From JANOBD01 sp031411495 (GTDB lineage: Bacteria; Planctomycetota; Phycisphaerae; Tepidisphaerales; Tepidisphaeraceae): a DNA stretch of 64,000 nt. The notes under the pieces were generated by a model. That model was given only the letters and a program-made list of their open reading frames with translations, was not told the DNA's origin and did not search any database. Positions 27,135 to 34,877 of this stretch are shown in pieces (the first letter of the stretch is position 1; every line of letters begins with the position of its first letter). The position numbers were made by a program, and so were the translations under genes. The stretch covers positions 75,444 to 139,443 of the forward strand of contig JANOBD010000127.1 of the NCBI GenBank assembly GCA_031411495.1. The letters run 5' to 3'.

Positions 27135-28058
27135 ATGTCCCGGCTCCCCAAGCGATCCTGTCCGACCGGGTTCACGCTCGTCGAACTTCTCGTCGTGATC
27201 GGTATCATCGCGCTCCTAATCAGCGTTCTGCTCCCGGCACTCAACAGTGCACGCCGCGCGGCCAACACCACCAAATGCCTCAGCAACCTGCGCCAGTTCG
27301 GCACGGCGCAGATGATGTTCGCCCAGGACCATCACGGCTACGCGATCAAGGCGTTCTTCAACGACTCCCCGCGCGGACTCGACAAGAGTGAAGACTGGGG
27401 TTTCCGAGATGCGTTCTCCGATCCGGCCGCCCAAGGCTACGGCTGGGATTCGGTCATCTATTACAAGAAGTACATCCAGGGCAAAGACGTCTTTCGCTGC
27501 CCGGCGGATACATCCGACTTTGTTCGCGGCTCGACCTACAGCCCGAATAACACGCTCGACGACTTTCCCGGTTCCTACCGGCTCAACGCGAGCAACAATC
27601 CCCGATCGTTGGCCTCCGTCGGCTCGGTCGGGCAGTATCACTACGCTTACAAGATCGCCCGCGTGAAGCAGTCGTCGCGATCGATCCTATTCACCGACGG
27701 CAAGCCCAGCGGATTCCACCACCTGGCCACGTGGGAAACGCTGGGCGAGGGACAGTTCGGCCGGCCCGACCAGACCGACCAGTTCGGCCAACCGCTCACG
27801 AACATCGAGTTCCGTCACTCCAGCCAGAAGATGGCATCCAAGGACCGTGTGGTGAACGCGGCGTTCCTCGACGGACATGCCGAGACGCTTCGGCTCGACG
27901 ACTCGCTCAAAGACCTCGGCCCGCTCTTCGCGAGCCAGAGCGGCGGCGGCGTGGGCGGATTTGGCGGCGGAGGCGAAAAAGTCCGCCAGACCATGTGGCA
28001 CACCTACTATGAAACCGGACCGGGCCTTGATCCGAACTGGGATCGTCCGGCGCAATGA
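27135..28058 (+). CDS. prepilin-type N-terminal cleavage protein (pseudopilin-like, H-X9-DG group)
   Basis: The ATG at 27135 has GGAGGT five bases upstream, which is better than the ATG at 27120. The 307-residue product starts with a short basic leader and GFTLVELLVVIGIIA, the type IV prepilin peptidase site and hydrophobic helix. The globular part has the pattern seen in large planctomycete families of this type (CLSNLRQFGTAQMMFAQDH near the start, VVNAAFLDGHAETL near the end). These proteins are abundant in planctomycetes and their role, pseudopilus or surface protein, is not settled. Two PEP-CTERM paralogues flank it on the same strand. Confidence 0.85.
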   Translation: MSRLPKRSCPTGFTLVELLVVIGIIALLISVLLPALNSARRAANTTKCLSNLRQFGTAQMMFAQDHHGYAIKAFFNDSPRGLDKSEDWGFRDAFSDPAAQGYGWDSVIYYKKYIQGKDVFRCPADTSDFVRGSTYSPNNTLDDFPGSYRLNASNNPRSLASVGSVGQYHYAYKIARVKQSSRSILFTDGKPSGFHHLATWETLGEGQFGRPDQTDQFGQPLTNIEFRHSSQKMASKDRVVNAAFLDGHAETLRLDDSLKDLGPLFASQSGGGVGGFGGGGEKVRQTMWHTYYETGPGLDPNWDRPAQ

Positions 28059-28115
28059 TGGCGGAACCATTCAATCGTTATCGACTTTCATGAACTCGTT
28101 TCTCGGGAGGAGAAA

Positions 28116-30161
28116 ATGGCAGTGAACAAGACATCAGCACTCGTACGTACGGTGGTCGTTGCCAGCGCGATTGCCGCGCTCGCGCCGGCCGCACTGGCCC
28201 AGGTATCGTCGCTCAATCTCGACTTCAACGGGAGCGGCGGCGGATTCAACAACACCGGCTTCGATGCCGCGTACAACCCGGATACCTCCGGCTTCAACCT
28301 GAACGTCGGCGGCAACGGCAAGCTGGGCATCCTCACGCAGAATGGCGACATCTTCGGCAACTACGAAAACGATCCCGACACCGCCAAAAATGTCTTCTAC
28401 TCCAGCATGAACGTCAGCGACCGCACCGTCGCCGATGTGCATGTCAACGCGCTCAATATCAATTCAAACTTCCATGGCGGCGGCATCTGGATGGGGACCG
28501 ATGAGGACCATTACATCCGGCTCGGCATCATCAATAACAGCTTTGTCGATGGCGGGCCCGTGTCGATCGAAGCGCTGCGCGAAAACGAAGATCGCTGGAC
28601 GACGAATGGAACCTATCCCAACCGTCCCGGCTTCGATATCGAAAGCCGATACCTTGGCGTGAGCGCGCAAACCACGCCCACCAGCGGCGGCGCTGCCACC
28701 GGCCGCGACCTGAGCAACACCATCCTCCGCATCATCCGCGATCACACCGCGGTCGCGTGCTATGTCAGCACCGACGGCGGCACGAGCTTCACCCGTCTCG
28801 GCGGCGACACCTACAGCTTCAACTCCTTCGCCATCGATGCCACCACCCTGCGCGTCGATAACCGCACCGTTGCCAACCCGAACAATCCCGATACGACCTC
28901 ATCGACTGTCGAAGGCGGATTCAAAGTCGGCGTCTACGCGTTCGGCGGCGGCGCGAGCGGGGCCGTGCTTCAGTTCGATTCGCTCAGCGCCATCACCGGC
29001 ACGCCCACCTACACCGGCCCGGCCAGCGGCTCGTGGACGGACAATGCCAACTGGAATAACAACAACGGCATCGGCGCGCCGACCAACATCGAATCGACCG
29101 CCGTCTTGCCCAGTTCCGCTTCGGCGCGAACACTCGATGTGCCCAGCAACATCGTCCTCACCAACCTCCGCTTCGACAGCGCGGCCGGCACGACCATCAG
29201 CGGCACCGGCCAGGTGACCTTTGACTGGTTCTACTACGCCGCCCATCCCGACTATTACAACACCGGCCCGGGCACCGTGAGTGTGACGGCTGGCGCACAC
29301 ACCATTTCCGCGCCGACCGTGCTTGCTCACCTTCATCAATTCGACATAGCGGCCGGCAGTTCTTTGTCGCTCACCAACCTGCTCGCCTCGCCGTTTGATT
29401 CGCTGAATCCGACGAACAACCAGGACGCCGGCGTACGCAAGATGGGCGCGGGCACGCTGCGGGTGAATCGCCTGCAGACCAACCAGGTCGACGTGCAGGC
29501 AGGCACGCTGCAGCTCATCGCCGGCGGCGGTTCGAACGTGAGCAAGGTCAAGACGGTCGCCGTCGCGACCGGCGCCGGCTCCACCGCCAAGTTCGACATC
29601 ACCGACAATGCGATGGTGATCGACTACGACGGCGCAACCAGCCCGCTGGCGGGCGTTGGCGCGCTGATCAAGTCGGGCTATGGCACCGGCAACTGGGGCG
29701 GGCCGGGCATCACCTCCAGCACCGCCGCGACGGCGAGTTCGCGGGCGATCGGCTACGCGGAAGCGTCCGGCCTGACGACGGTTCCCGCACTCTTCGGAAC
29801 GGTCGACGCCACCGCCGTCCTCGTACGCTACACGTACAAAGGCGACACCGATCTCAACGGCATCGTCAACTTCGACGACCTCCTCAAGCTGGCCCAAAGC
29901 TACGGCGCGAGTGGAAAGTCCTGGGTGAACGGCGATGCGAATTATGACGGAACCGTGAACTTCGACGATCTGCTGTCTCTCGCGCAGAACTATGGCCTTG
30001 GCGCGCTGATCAACACGACGCTCAGCGGATCTCAGATGTCGGCCCTCGGCGCGGATTTCGGCGGGCAATGGGCCCTGGCGCGTTCGCTCGTGCCGGAGCC
30101 GACGGGTCTGGCGGCGATCGCCATGCTGGCGGGTGTCGCCCGGCGCCGTCGGGCTGAATGA
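28116..30161 (+). CDS. PEP-CTERM protein with lectin-like domain, beta-strand repeats and dockerin-like pair
   Basis: The 681-residue protein starts 10 bases after GGGAGGAG. A signal peptide ends near AALAQ. Residues of about 30-290 repeat the fold of the 26078 protein (NFHGGGIWMGTDEDHYIRLG). Residues of about 300-560 have the GSWTDNANWNN block typical of autotransporter-associated beta-strand repeats. A dockerin-like pair follows (GDTDLNGIVNFDDLLKLAQ and GDANYDGTVNFDDLLSLAQ), each with a DxDxDGxxxxxD-type calcium loop. The tail VPEPTGLAAIAMLAG then RRRR is a PEP-CTERM signal. Carrying both a dockerin-like pair and a sorting tail is a common planctomycete combination. Confidence 0.82.
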   Translation: MAVNKTSALVRTVVVASAIAALAPAALAQVSSLNLDFNGSGGGFNNTGFDAAYNPDTSGFNLNVGGNGKLGILTQNGDIFGNYENDPDTAKNVFYSSMNVSDRTVADVHVNALNINSNFHGGGIWMGTDEDHYIRLGIINNSFVDGGPVSIEALRENEDRWTTNGTYPNRPGFDIESRYLGVSAQTTPTSGGAATGRDLSNTILRIIRDHTAVACYVSTDGGTSFTRLGGDTYSFNSFAIDATTLRVDNRTVANPNNPDTTSSTVEGGFKVGVYAFGGGASGAVLQFDSLSAITGTPTYTGPASGSWTDNANWNNNNGIGAPTNIESTAVLPSSASARTLDVPSNIVLTNLRFDSAAGTTISGTGQVTFDWFYYAAHPDYYNTGPGTVSVTAGAHTISAPTVLAHLHQFDIAAGSSLSLTNLLASPFDSLNPTNNQDAGVRKMGAGTLRVNRLQTNQVDVQAGTLQLIAGGGSNVSKVKTVAVATGAGSTAKFDITDNAMVIDYDGATSPLAGVGALIKSGYGTGNWGGPGITSSTAATASSRAIGYAEASGLTTVPALFGTVDATAVLVRYTYKGDTDLNGIVNFDDLLKLAQSYGASGKSWVNGDANYDGTVNFDDLLSLAQNYGLGALINTTLSGSQMSALGADFGGQWALARSLVPEPTGLAAIAMLAGVARRRRAE

Positions 30162-30191
30162 GTTTCATGAAGTTTTTTGATCGAACCTCGC

Positions 30192-30236
30192 GTCGTCGGC
30201 GTATCCTCTATGTAGGTGCGCCGACGACTCGTTTTT
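30192..30236 (+). terminator. Rho-independent terminator after the PEP-CTERM gene
   Basis: GTCGTCGGCG (30192-30201) pairs perfectly with CGCCGACGAC (30219-30228) over a 17-base loop, followed by TCGTTTTT. It stands about 30 bases beyond the stop codon. Confidence 0.75.
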
Positions 30237-30270
30237 GTGCGCCGGGGCGATTCAACACCGCGGAAACAAC

Positions 30271-31803
30271 ATGCAGAAACACTCCGGACGAACATTGAAG
30301 CAGGCCGGCCACATCGAGTCGCTTGAAGGGCGAACGATGCTCGCGGCGACCGGCGCAGTTTACGGCCAATATTACGACCGCGAGGACTTCAAGAACCTGA
30401 GCTTCACACGAAACGACCCGGCGATCGCATTCGACTGGGGCGTCCGCGCGCCGCTCACGCGCATGTCGCCTACGTCGTTCTCCGTCCGGTGGATCGGGCA
30501 GCTCCGTGCCGGCGAAGCCGGAACCTACGCGTTCAAGCTCGATGCGGATGGAACCGTCGCGCTGCGCATCCGCGGCCAGTCGGTCGCGCTCACGACACAA
30601 ACGGACGGCATGCGCATCGGCACGATTCCGTTGCCGGCCAATCAGGTGGTGGATGTGCAACTCGACTACGCGCACCTCACGGGCGCTTCGCGCGTCGCGC
30701 TCACTTGGATGCCGCCGGGGCAGGCGAGTTTCGGCGCGATACCGCCCGACCAGCTCATCAACACGTTCGCGCCGGCGCCGGCGGCGTTCGCCAATCCGAT
30801 CGACGATGCCGGGCAAGACCCGTGGGTGGTGCAATGGCATGACGAATATATCTACGTCTGGTCGGACGGGGGCCGGATCCTGGGGTCGCGTTCTTCGCGC
30901 CTGCAGGACATCGGCACCTCGCCGGGCGTCGTGTTGTACACGCCACCGACCGGCACGCAGTATTCACAGCAGGTCTGGGCGCCGGAACTGCACCGGCTCG
31001 ACAACAAGTGGTACCTCTACTTCGCGGCGTCGGATGGGAACAACGCCAATCACCGCATGTACGTCGCGACACGCAACGCCGATGATCCGCTCGCCGGCTA
31101 CAGCTTTGTCGGGAAGCTTGCAGCGACGACCGACCGCTGGGCGATCGACGGAACCGTCGTTTCGATCGCTTCCAATCGCTACTTCGTCTGGTCGGGATGG
31201 CCTGGCTCGACCGACGGCGAACAAGACCTCTACATCGCGCGGATGAGCAGCCCGACAACCATCTCCGGCGACCGCGTGCGCATCGCCGCGCCGACCCTGT
31301 CGTGGGAACGCAACGGCCTCCCGATCAACGAAGGGCCAGAAGCGCTGCAACACGGTAACACGACGCAGATCATCTTCTCGGCGAGCGGATACTGGACCAA
31401 CGAATACTCGCTCGGGCAGATCACGCTCACGGGCAGCGACCCGATGCTGACCAGTTCGTGGACTAAGACGCCGATGCCGGTGTTCACGCAGGGAAATGGC
31501 ATCGTCGGCGTCGGCCACGCATCGTTCGTCAAGTCGCCCGACCAGACTCAGGACTGGATCGTCTATCACGCGCACAAGTTCGCTGGCAGCTTCAACGACG
31601 ATCGCGTCGTGCGGATGCAGCCGTTCACGTTCAGCGGCGACGCGCCGATCTTCGGTTCGCCGGTCGCGGGCGACTGGACGTTGGTCGAACCGAGCGGCAC
31701 TCCGACGCTTTACACCCTCCCGAGCGGTTTCGCGTTTGTGGATCCGAATGAGCGGTATGCCCGGCGGCGGCTTTCAATTCGCGAAACGTTGATCCAGTTC
31801 TAA
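30271..31803 (+). CDS. secreted PA14-GH43 protein (arabinanase/xylosidase type)
   Basis: The ATG at 30271 gives 510 residues beginning with a basic leader and SLEGRTMLAATG, the LExRxLLA-like motif. Residues of about 30-165 form a PA14 carbohydrate-binding domain (GTYAFKLDADGTVALRIRGQ). Residues of about 170-500 form a five-bladed GH43 propeller: the first Asp in QDPWVVQWHDEYIYVWS, WAPELHRLDNKWYLYFAAS, the Asp of WAIDGTV and the acid Glu in INEGPEAL. Known GH43 members cut arabinan, arabinoxylan or related chains. It lies downstream of the PEP-CTERM terminator and may have its own promoter. A TTG start at 30235 is less likely. Confidence 0.82.
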   Translation: MQKHSGRTLKQAGHIESLEGRTMLAATGAVYGQYYDREDFKNLSFTRNDPAIAFDWGVRAPLTRMSPTSFSVRWIGQLRAGEAGTYAFKLDADGTVALRIRGQSVALTTQTDGMRIGTIPLPANQVVDVQLDYAHLTGASRVALTWMPPGQASFGAIPPDQLINTFAPAPAAFANPIDDAGQDPWVVQWHDEYIYVWSDGGRILGSRSSRLQDIGTSPGVVLYTPPTGTQYSQQVWAPELHRLDNKWYLYFAASDGNNANHRMYVATRNADDPLAGYSFVGKLAATTDRWAIDGTVVSIASNRYFVWSGWPGSTDGEQDLYIARMSSPTTISGDRVRIAAPTLSWERNGLPINEGPEALQHGNTTQIIFSASGYWTNEYSLGQITLTGSDPMLTSSWTKTPMPVFTQGNGIVGVGHASFVKSPDQTQDWIVYHAHKFAGSFNDDRVVRMQPFTFSGDAPIFGSPVAGDWTLVEPSGTPTLYTLPSGFAFVDPNERYARRRLSIRETLIQF

Positions 31804-31849
31804 CTGTCTTGTGTCTCACGCCGTGCGTAACCGCGAACATTGCATCGGC

Positions 31850-31877
31850 GCGGCTCCTCCACGCGGAGCCGCTTTTT
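31850..31877 (+). terminator. Rho-independent terminator after the GH43 gene
   Basis: GCGGCTCC (31850-31857) and GGAGCCGC (31865-31872) pair perfectly over a seven-base loop, followed by TTTTT. Confidence 0.85.
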
Positions 31878-31917
31878 CTGTTGAGAGTGGGATGAGTCAG
31901 ACGTACAAGCGTCGCGT

Positions 31918-32589
31918 ATGAACCACGAACGCTGGACCGCGGTTGATTCGTTTCTCAACAGCCACGTGATGAAGCCAGATGTCGTGCTCGACGACGCGCT
32001 GCGCGCCTGCGAGGCGGCCGGACTGCCGGCGATCGCCGTCGCGCCAAATCAGGGAAAGCTGCTGAACCTGCTGGCGCGAATGATCGGCGCCCGGCGGATC
32101 CTGGAGGTCGGCACGCTCGGCGGGTACAGCGCGATCTGGCTCGCCCGCGCGCTGCCGGCCGATGGCAAGCTCGTGACGCTCGAACTCGAGCCCAAACACG
32201 CCGACGTCGCGCAAGCGAACTTCCGCCGTGCCGGACTGAGCGATCGCATCGAACTTCGCCAGGGGCTCGCCATCGACTCGCTTGCAGCGTTGGAGAAGCA
32301 GGGCGTCGCCGACTTCGATCTGGTCTTCATCGACGCCGACAAGCAGAGTTGTGCCGCGTATTTCACGTGGGCTTTGAATCACACGCGCGTGGGCGGGGTG
32401 ATTATCGTGGACAACGTCGTGCGGAACGGTGCGATCGTCGATGAGCAGGGCGTCGATGAAAGCGTCCTGGGCGTGCGCCGGTTCCTGCGACTGCTGATTG
32501 ACGAGACCCGTGTGGATGCGACCGCGCTGCAGACTGTCGGCATGAAGGGTTACGACGGTTTGGCGGTTGCGTTGGTCGTTTCGAGATGA
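31918..32589 (+). CDS. O-methyltransferase, CCoAMT-like family
   Basis: The 223-residue protein matches the O-methyltransferase family 3 group. Motif I appears as RRILEVGTLGGYSAIWLARAL and the metal-binding region as FDLVFIDADKQSCAAYF and GGVIIVDNVVRNG, where the Asp residues hold the divalent cation. Such enzymes methylate catechol-type hydroxyls using SAM. It starts at the ATG 31918, about 40 bases after the previous terminator, so it should have its own promoter. The substrate is unknown. Confidence 0.88.
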   Translation: MNHERWTAVDSFLNSHVMKPDVVLDDALRACEAAGLPAIAVAPNQGKLLNLLARMIGARRILEVGTLGGYSAIWLARALPADGKLVTLELEPKHADVAQANFRRAGLSDRIELRQGLAIDSLAALEKQGVADFDLVFIDADKQSCAAYFTWALNHTRVGGVIIVDNVVRNGAIVDEQGVDESVLGVRRFLRLLIDETRVDATALQTVGMKGYDGLAVALVVSR

Positions 32590-32667
32590 GGGCGCGCCGC
32601 GAGGAGGGATCCATAGCGGTGGAAATCACGGATCGTTCCGAATCTCAAGTCGGGGCCGGCCGTCCAA

Positions 32668-33045
32668 TCACTTCGCTTCGTCAATGATCTTCTTGAGTTC
32701 GGCGATTTCCTTCGGCGAACACTTTCGACCCGTGAGCGCGTGGCGAAAAAGGTTGGCGATCGAGCCGTTGAACATGCGGCTGAGCCATTCATCGGTCACG
32801 GACTTGCGTGCATCTTTCTCGCTGATGGTCGGCTTGAAGCGTTGAGGCCGACGCTCATCGACGATTTCCACCATGTCCTTTTCGACCATGATGCGAACGA
32901 TCGTGGCGATGGAGGTGTAGGCGATTTTCTTGGTTTTAGTCAAGTCGTCGCTGATATCACGCACCGTGGCAGTACCGCGCTGCCAGAGAACCCGGAGGAT
33001 CTCTAGCTCAGCATCGGTCGGCCGATTAGATCGAGGTCTACCCAT
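32668..33045 (-). CDS. BlaI/MecI-family transcriptional repressor
   Basis: The 125-residue protein has the winged helix of BlaI/MecI regulators: PTDAELEILRVLWQRGTATVRDI, then AYTSIATIVRIMVEKDMVEI, then a C-terminal dimerisation helix. In most genomes a BlaR/MecR membrane peptidase gene is adjacent and cleaves the repressor; none is present here, so this is an orphan. The sequence ACTACA at about 33053-33058, just upstream of the start codon, matches a BlaI half-operator and may be for self-control. Planctomycetes carry many such regulators with unknown inducers. Confidence 0.85.
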   Translation of the reverse strand: MGRPRSNRPTDAELEILRVLWQRGTATVRDISDDLTKTKKIAYTSIATIVRIMVEKDMVEIVDERRPQRFKPTISEKDARKSVTDEWLSRMFNGSIANLFRHALTGRKCSPKEIAELKKIIDEAK

Positions 33046-33414
33046 ATAGAATCACTACACGATTGACGGCAGTAGATTGCAAGCGCTGCACGAAATGTCC
33101 GCACAGAATGGGGAGAGGTGCCGCCGGGCATGCCTTTTCGAGACTTGATGCAGCCGTTCATAAACCGCTGTGCCATCAGGTGCTAGCTCAAGAACGGCCC
33201 GGCAAGCCGGTCCGCGCCGGGTCAATGGCCCTCTCGAATCACCATATTTTAGTCTAACAGACGAATCGGAGTTGGCAATCCGAAATGAGCGGCAAGAATG
33301 TCAATGAGATGAACACCGCGGAGAAAAGCGAACTTCCAGCGCTCCGTTTAACTTATATAATTCCTGCGATTTCTGATCCTTTTCTCCGAGTTTTCATGCA
33401 ATTTCCCCTTTTAT
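33046..33414. other. non-coding stretch upstream of the candidate small RNA
   Basis: No convincing gene is seen. The first part would hold the promoter of the minus-strand BlaI gene, with the ACTACA half-site near 33053. The second half (about 33340-33414) is noticeably AT-rich for this genome and leads into the promoter at 33415. A short plus-strand frame at 33285-33605 runs through the structured element and has no protein character. Confidence 0.5.
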
Positions 33415-33443
33415 TTGCGAACCATTGCATCAGAAGGTACAAT
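33415..33443 (+). promoter_or_regulatory. sigma-70-like promoter for a candidate small RNA
   Basis: TTGCGA (33415-33420) and TACAAT (33438-33443) are separated by exactly 17 bases, the optimal spacing. Transcription would begin near 33450, the first base of the hairpin element. Confidence 0.5.
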
Positions 33444-33449
33444 CGATGC

Positions 33450-33510
33450 GCCGAGCGGTTGTCCCCGGTGCAGGCCCCCCCTCCTGCGCCACCCGCTCGG
33501 CACTTTTTTT
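33450..33510 (+). ncRNA. candidate structured small RNA ending in an intrinsic terminator
   Basis: The outer stem GCCGAGCGG (33450-33458) pairs perfectly with CCGCTCGGC (33493-33501). Inside it GGTGCAGG pairs with CCTGCGCC around a C-rich loop. Seven T residues follow (33504-33510). With the promoter just upstream this would yield a free RNA of about 60 bases. No gene lies immediately before it on the plus strand, so it is not simply the terminator of a coding gene. The family is not recognised. It could instead be the terminated leader of the zinc-ribbon gene at 33726, i.e. an attenuator. Confidence 0.45.
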
Positions 33511-33725
33511 GGATTGATGCACTGTTTTTTAGGTGTTCCGCGGATTACTTCGCCGTGACGGCCGCACGTCGCTTCGTCCATTATGTCGATATATTTGCGC
33601 GATAATGCAGGAGAATATAATCTGTCGTCCTCCACGGGAATTTGTGGGCCTCGATTACACTCTCTCGGGCCGATGGATCGGCCTTCGTTTTCATCACGTT
33701 TCCTGTCCCGAGCAAGGAAGCTCAA

Positions 33726-34676
33726 ATGACTCGGCCGCCTTCTACCACCCCAGACGTATCGGTGCCGCCTGATCCTGCACGTCGCGACCACCCGATCGAC
33801 ACCTCGGTCCGCATCAACGCCCCGTGTTCGTTTTGCGGATACAACCTTCGTGGCCTTGCCGCGGGATCGTCCTGTCCGGAGTGCGCGACGCCAATCGCCC
33901 AGAGCATTCGCCACTCGCCGGCGAAACAGCGCTCACGCGTCTACACCAAGTGGGCCGTCACCGTCTCCCTCGGATTGGCGGCGATGCTGATTCTCTGCCC
34001 GAGCCAGATCTGGGTGGCGCTGGAGATGCGCTTCGGCGACGCGGCGTTCGGTTCGGCGACGCGCCTGAATGTTCCCGGCCCGAAAATCTGGGCGACCACG
34101 CTTGTGCAGCGCTCGCTGGGCTATCGGCCGGAGTGGCTGGGTGTGCAGGGCACTTGGCTCACGCTGCTCGGCCTGGTCGCGCTTTTCTTTGTTACCTCGC
34201 CGCGCATCGATATGTCGGCAAAAACGCAGAGGCTCCGACTCATCGCCCGCTGGCAGCCCGCGTTTCTCACCGGCGGATTCTTCGGCTTCCTGATGAATGC
34301 CGAGTACCTCTACGACACCGACGTCGCCGTCGGGAAGTACGCGCTCTATGGAATCATCGGCGTCGAGCTGCCGTGCTCGCTCGCGCTGATGGTCTATCTG
34401 GCAAACCTGAGTTTCGATCTCGCGAGGCCGTCGCTGGTGCGATTGTTCCAGCGCGCCGCGATGGCGCAGGCGGCGTGCATGATCGCCGGCGTTGCGATGG
34501 CGTTCCTGGCCAAGGGGCTCGAAGACTATCGCACCGGGCTGGTCGTTCAGGTGTGGGCGGCGCTGTACGGCGCGGCGTGCGTCCTCACGGCGCTCGTGGT
34601 GCTCGGCGCGTACGTGCGGCTGATCGGCGAGTTGCTCGTGCGAATCCTGCCGGCGCGATGGCAGACCCTGATCTGA
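33726..34676 (+). CDS. zinc-ribbon polytopic membrane protein, function unknown
   Basis: The ATG at 33726 follows AAGGAAG by six bases and gives 316 residues. The N-terminus carries a zinc ribbon, CSFCGYNLRGL and then SCPECATPI, a form very common at the start of planctomycete membrane proteins. At least six hydrophobic segments follow, starting near VTVSLGLAAMLILCPS. No catalytic residue is evident. The gene is separated by about 215 bases from the candidate small RNA and is convergent with the small minus-strand gene at 34713. Confidence 0.75.
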   Translation: MTRPPSTTPDVSVPPDPARRDHPIDTSVRINAPCSFCGYNLRGLAAGSSCPECATPIAQSIRHSPAKQRSRVYTKWAVTVSLGLAAMLILCPSQIWVALEMRFGDAAFGSATRLNVPGPKIWATTLVQRSLGYRPEWLGVQGTWLTLLGLVALFFVTSPRIDMSAKTQRLRLIARWQPAFLTGGFFGFLMNAEYLYDTDVAVGKYALYGIIGVELPCSLALMVYLANLSFDLARPSLVRLFQRAAMAQAACMIAGVAMAFLAKGLEDYRTGLVVQVWAALYGAACVLTALVVLGAYVRLIGELLVRILPARWQTLI

Positions 34677-34712
34677 GTCACCGGCACGCGCGTCAAACGC
34701 CGCAGGTACGGA

Positions 34713-34877
34713 TCACGCGCCACGATTTCGGTTGTCGAGTTCGCGCAGCATCGACTTCACATCCATCCCCCCGCGTACCGCGACGTAGAGCGTGACGAAC
34801 GTGTACCAGATCAGCACCGCGATCATCAGCAATCCCCACAAAGGATGATTGCTCAGCATTTCACGCAGCGTTTGCAT
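34713..34877 (-). CDS. 54-residue single-span membrane protein coupled to the SSS symporter
   Basis: The ATG at 34877 has GGAGGG five bases upstream, and the frame overlaps the last 17 bases of the symporter gene, a sign of translational coupling. The product has one hydrophobic span (LWGLLMIAVLIWYTFVTLYV) after a short N-terminal helix and ends in a charged tail. Its size, span and position suggest an accessory subunit of the transporter, as seen for small partner proteins of other sodium symporters. No family is recognised. Confidence 0.65.
   Translation of the reverse strand: MQTLREMLSNHPLWGLLMIAVLIWYTFVTLYVAVRGGMDVKSMLRELDNRNRGA

Noticed and set aside
28899..30068. 389-codon open frame on the minus strand
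   Set aside because: Antisense to the PEP-CTERM/dockerin-like gene; no supporting motif.
33285..33605. 107-codon plus-strand frame
   Set aside because: It runs through the nested hairpin and T-run at 33450-33510 and shows no protein character.
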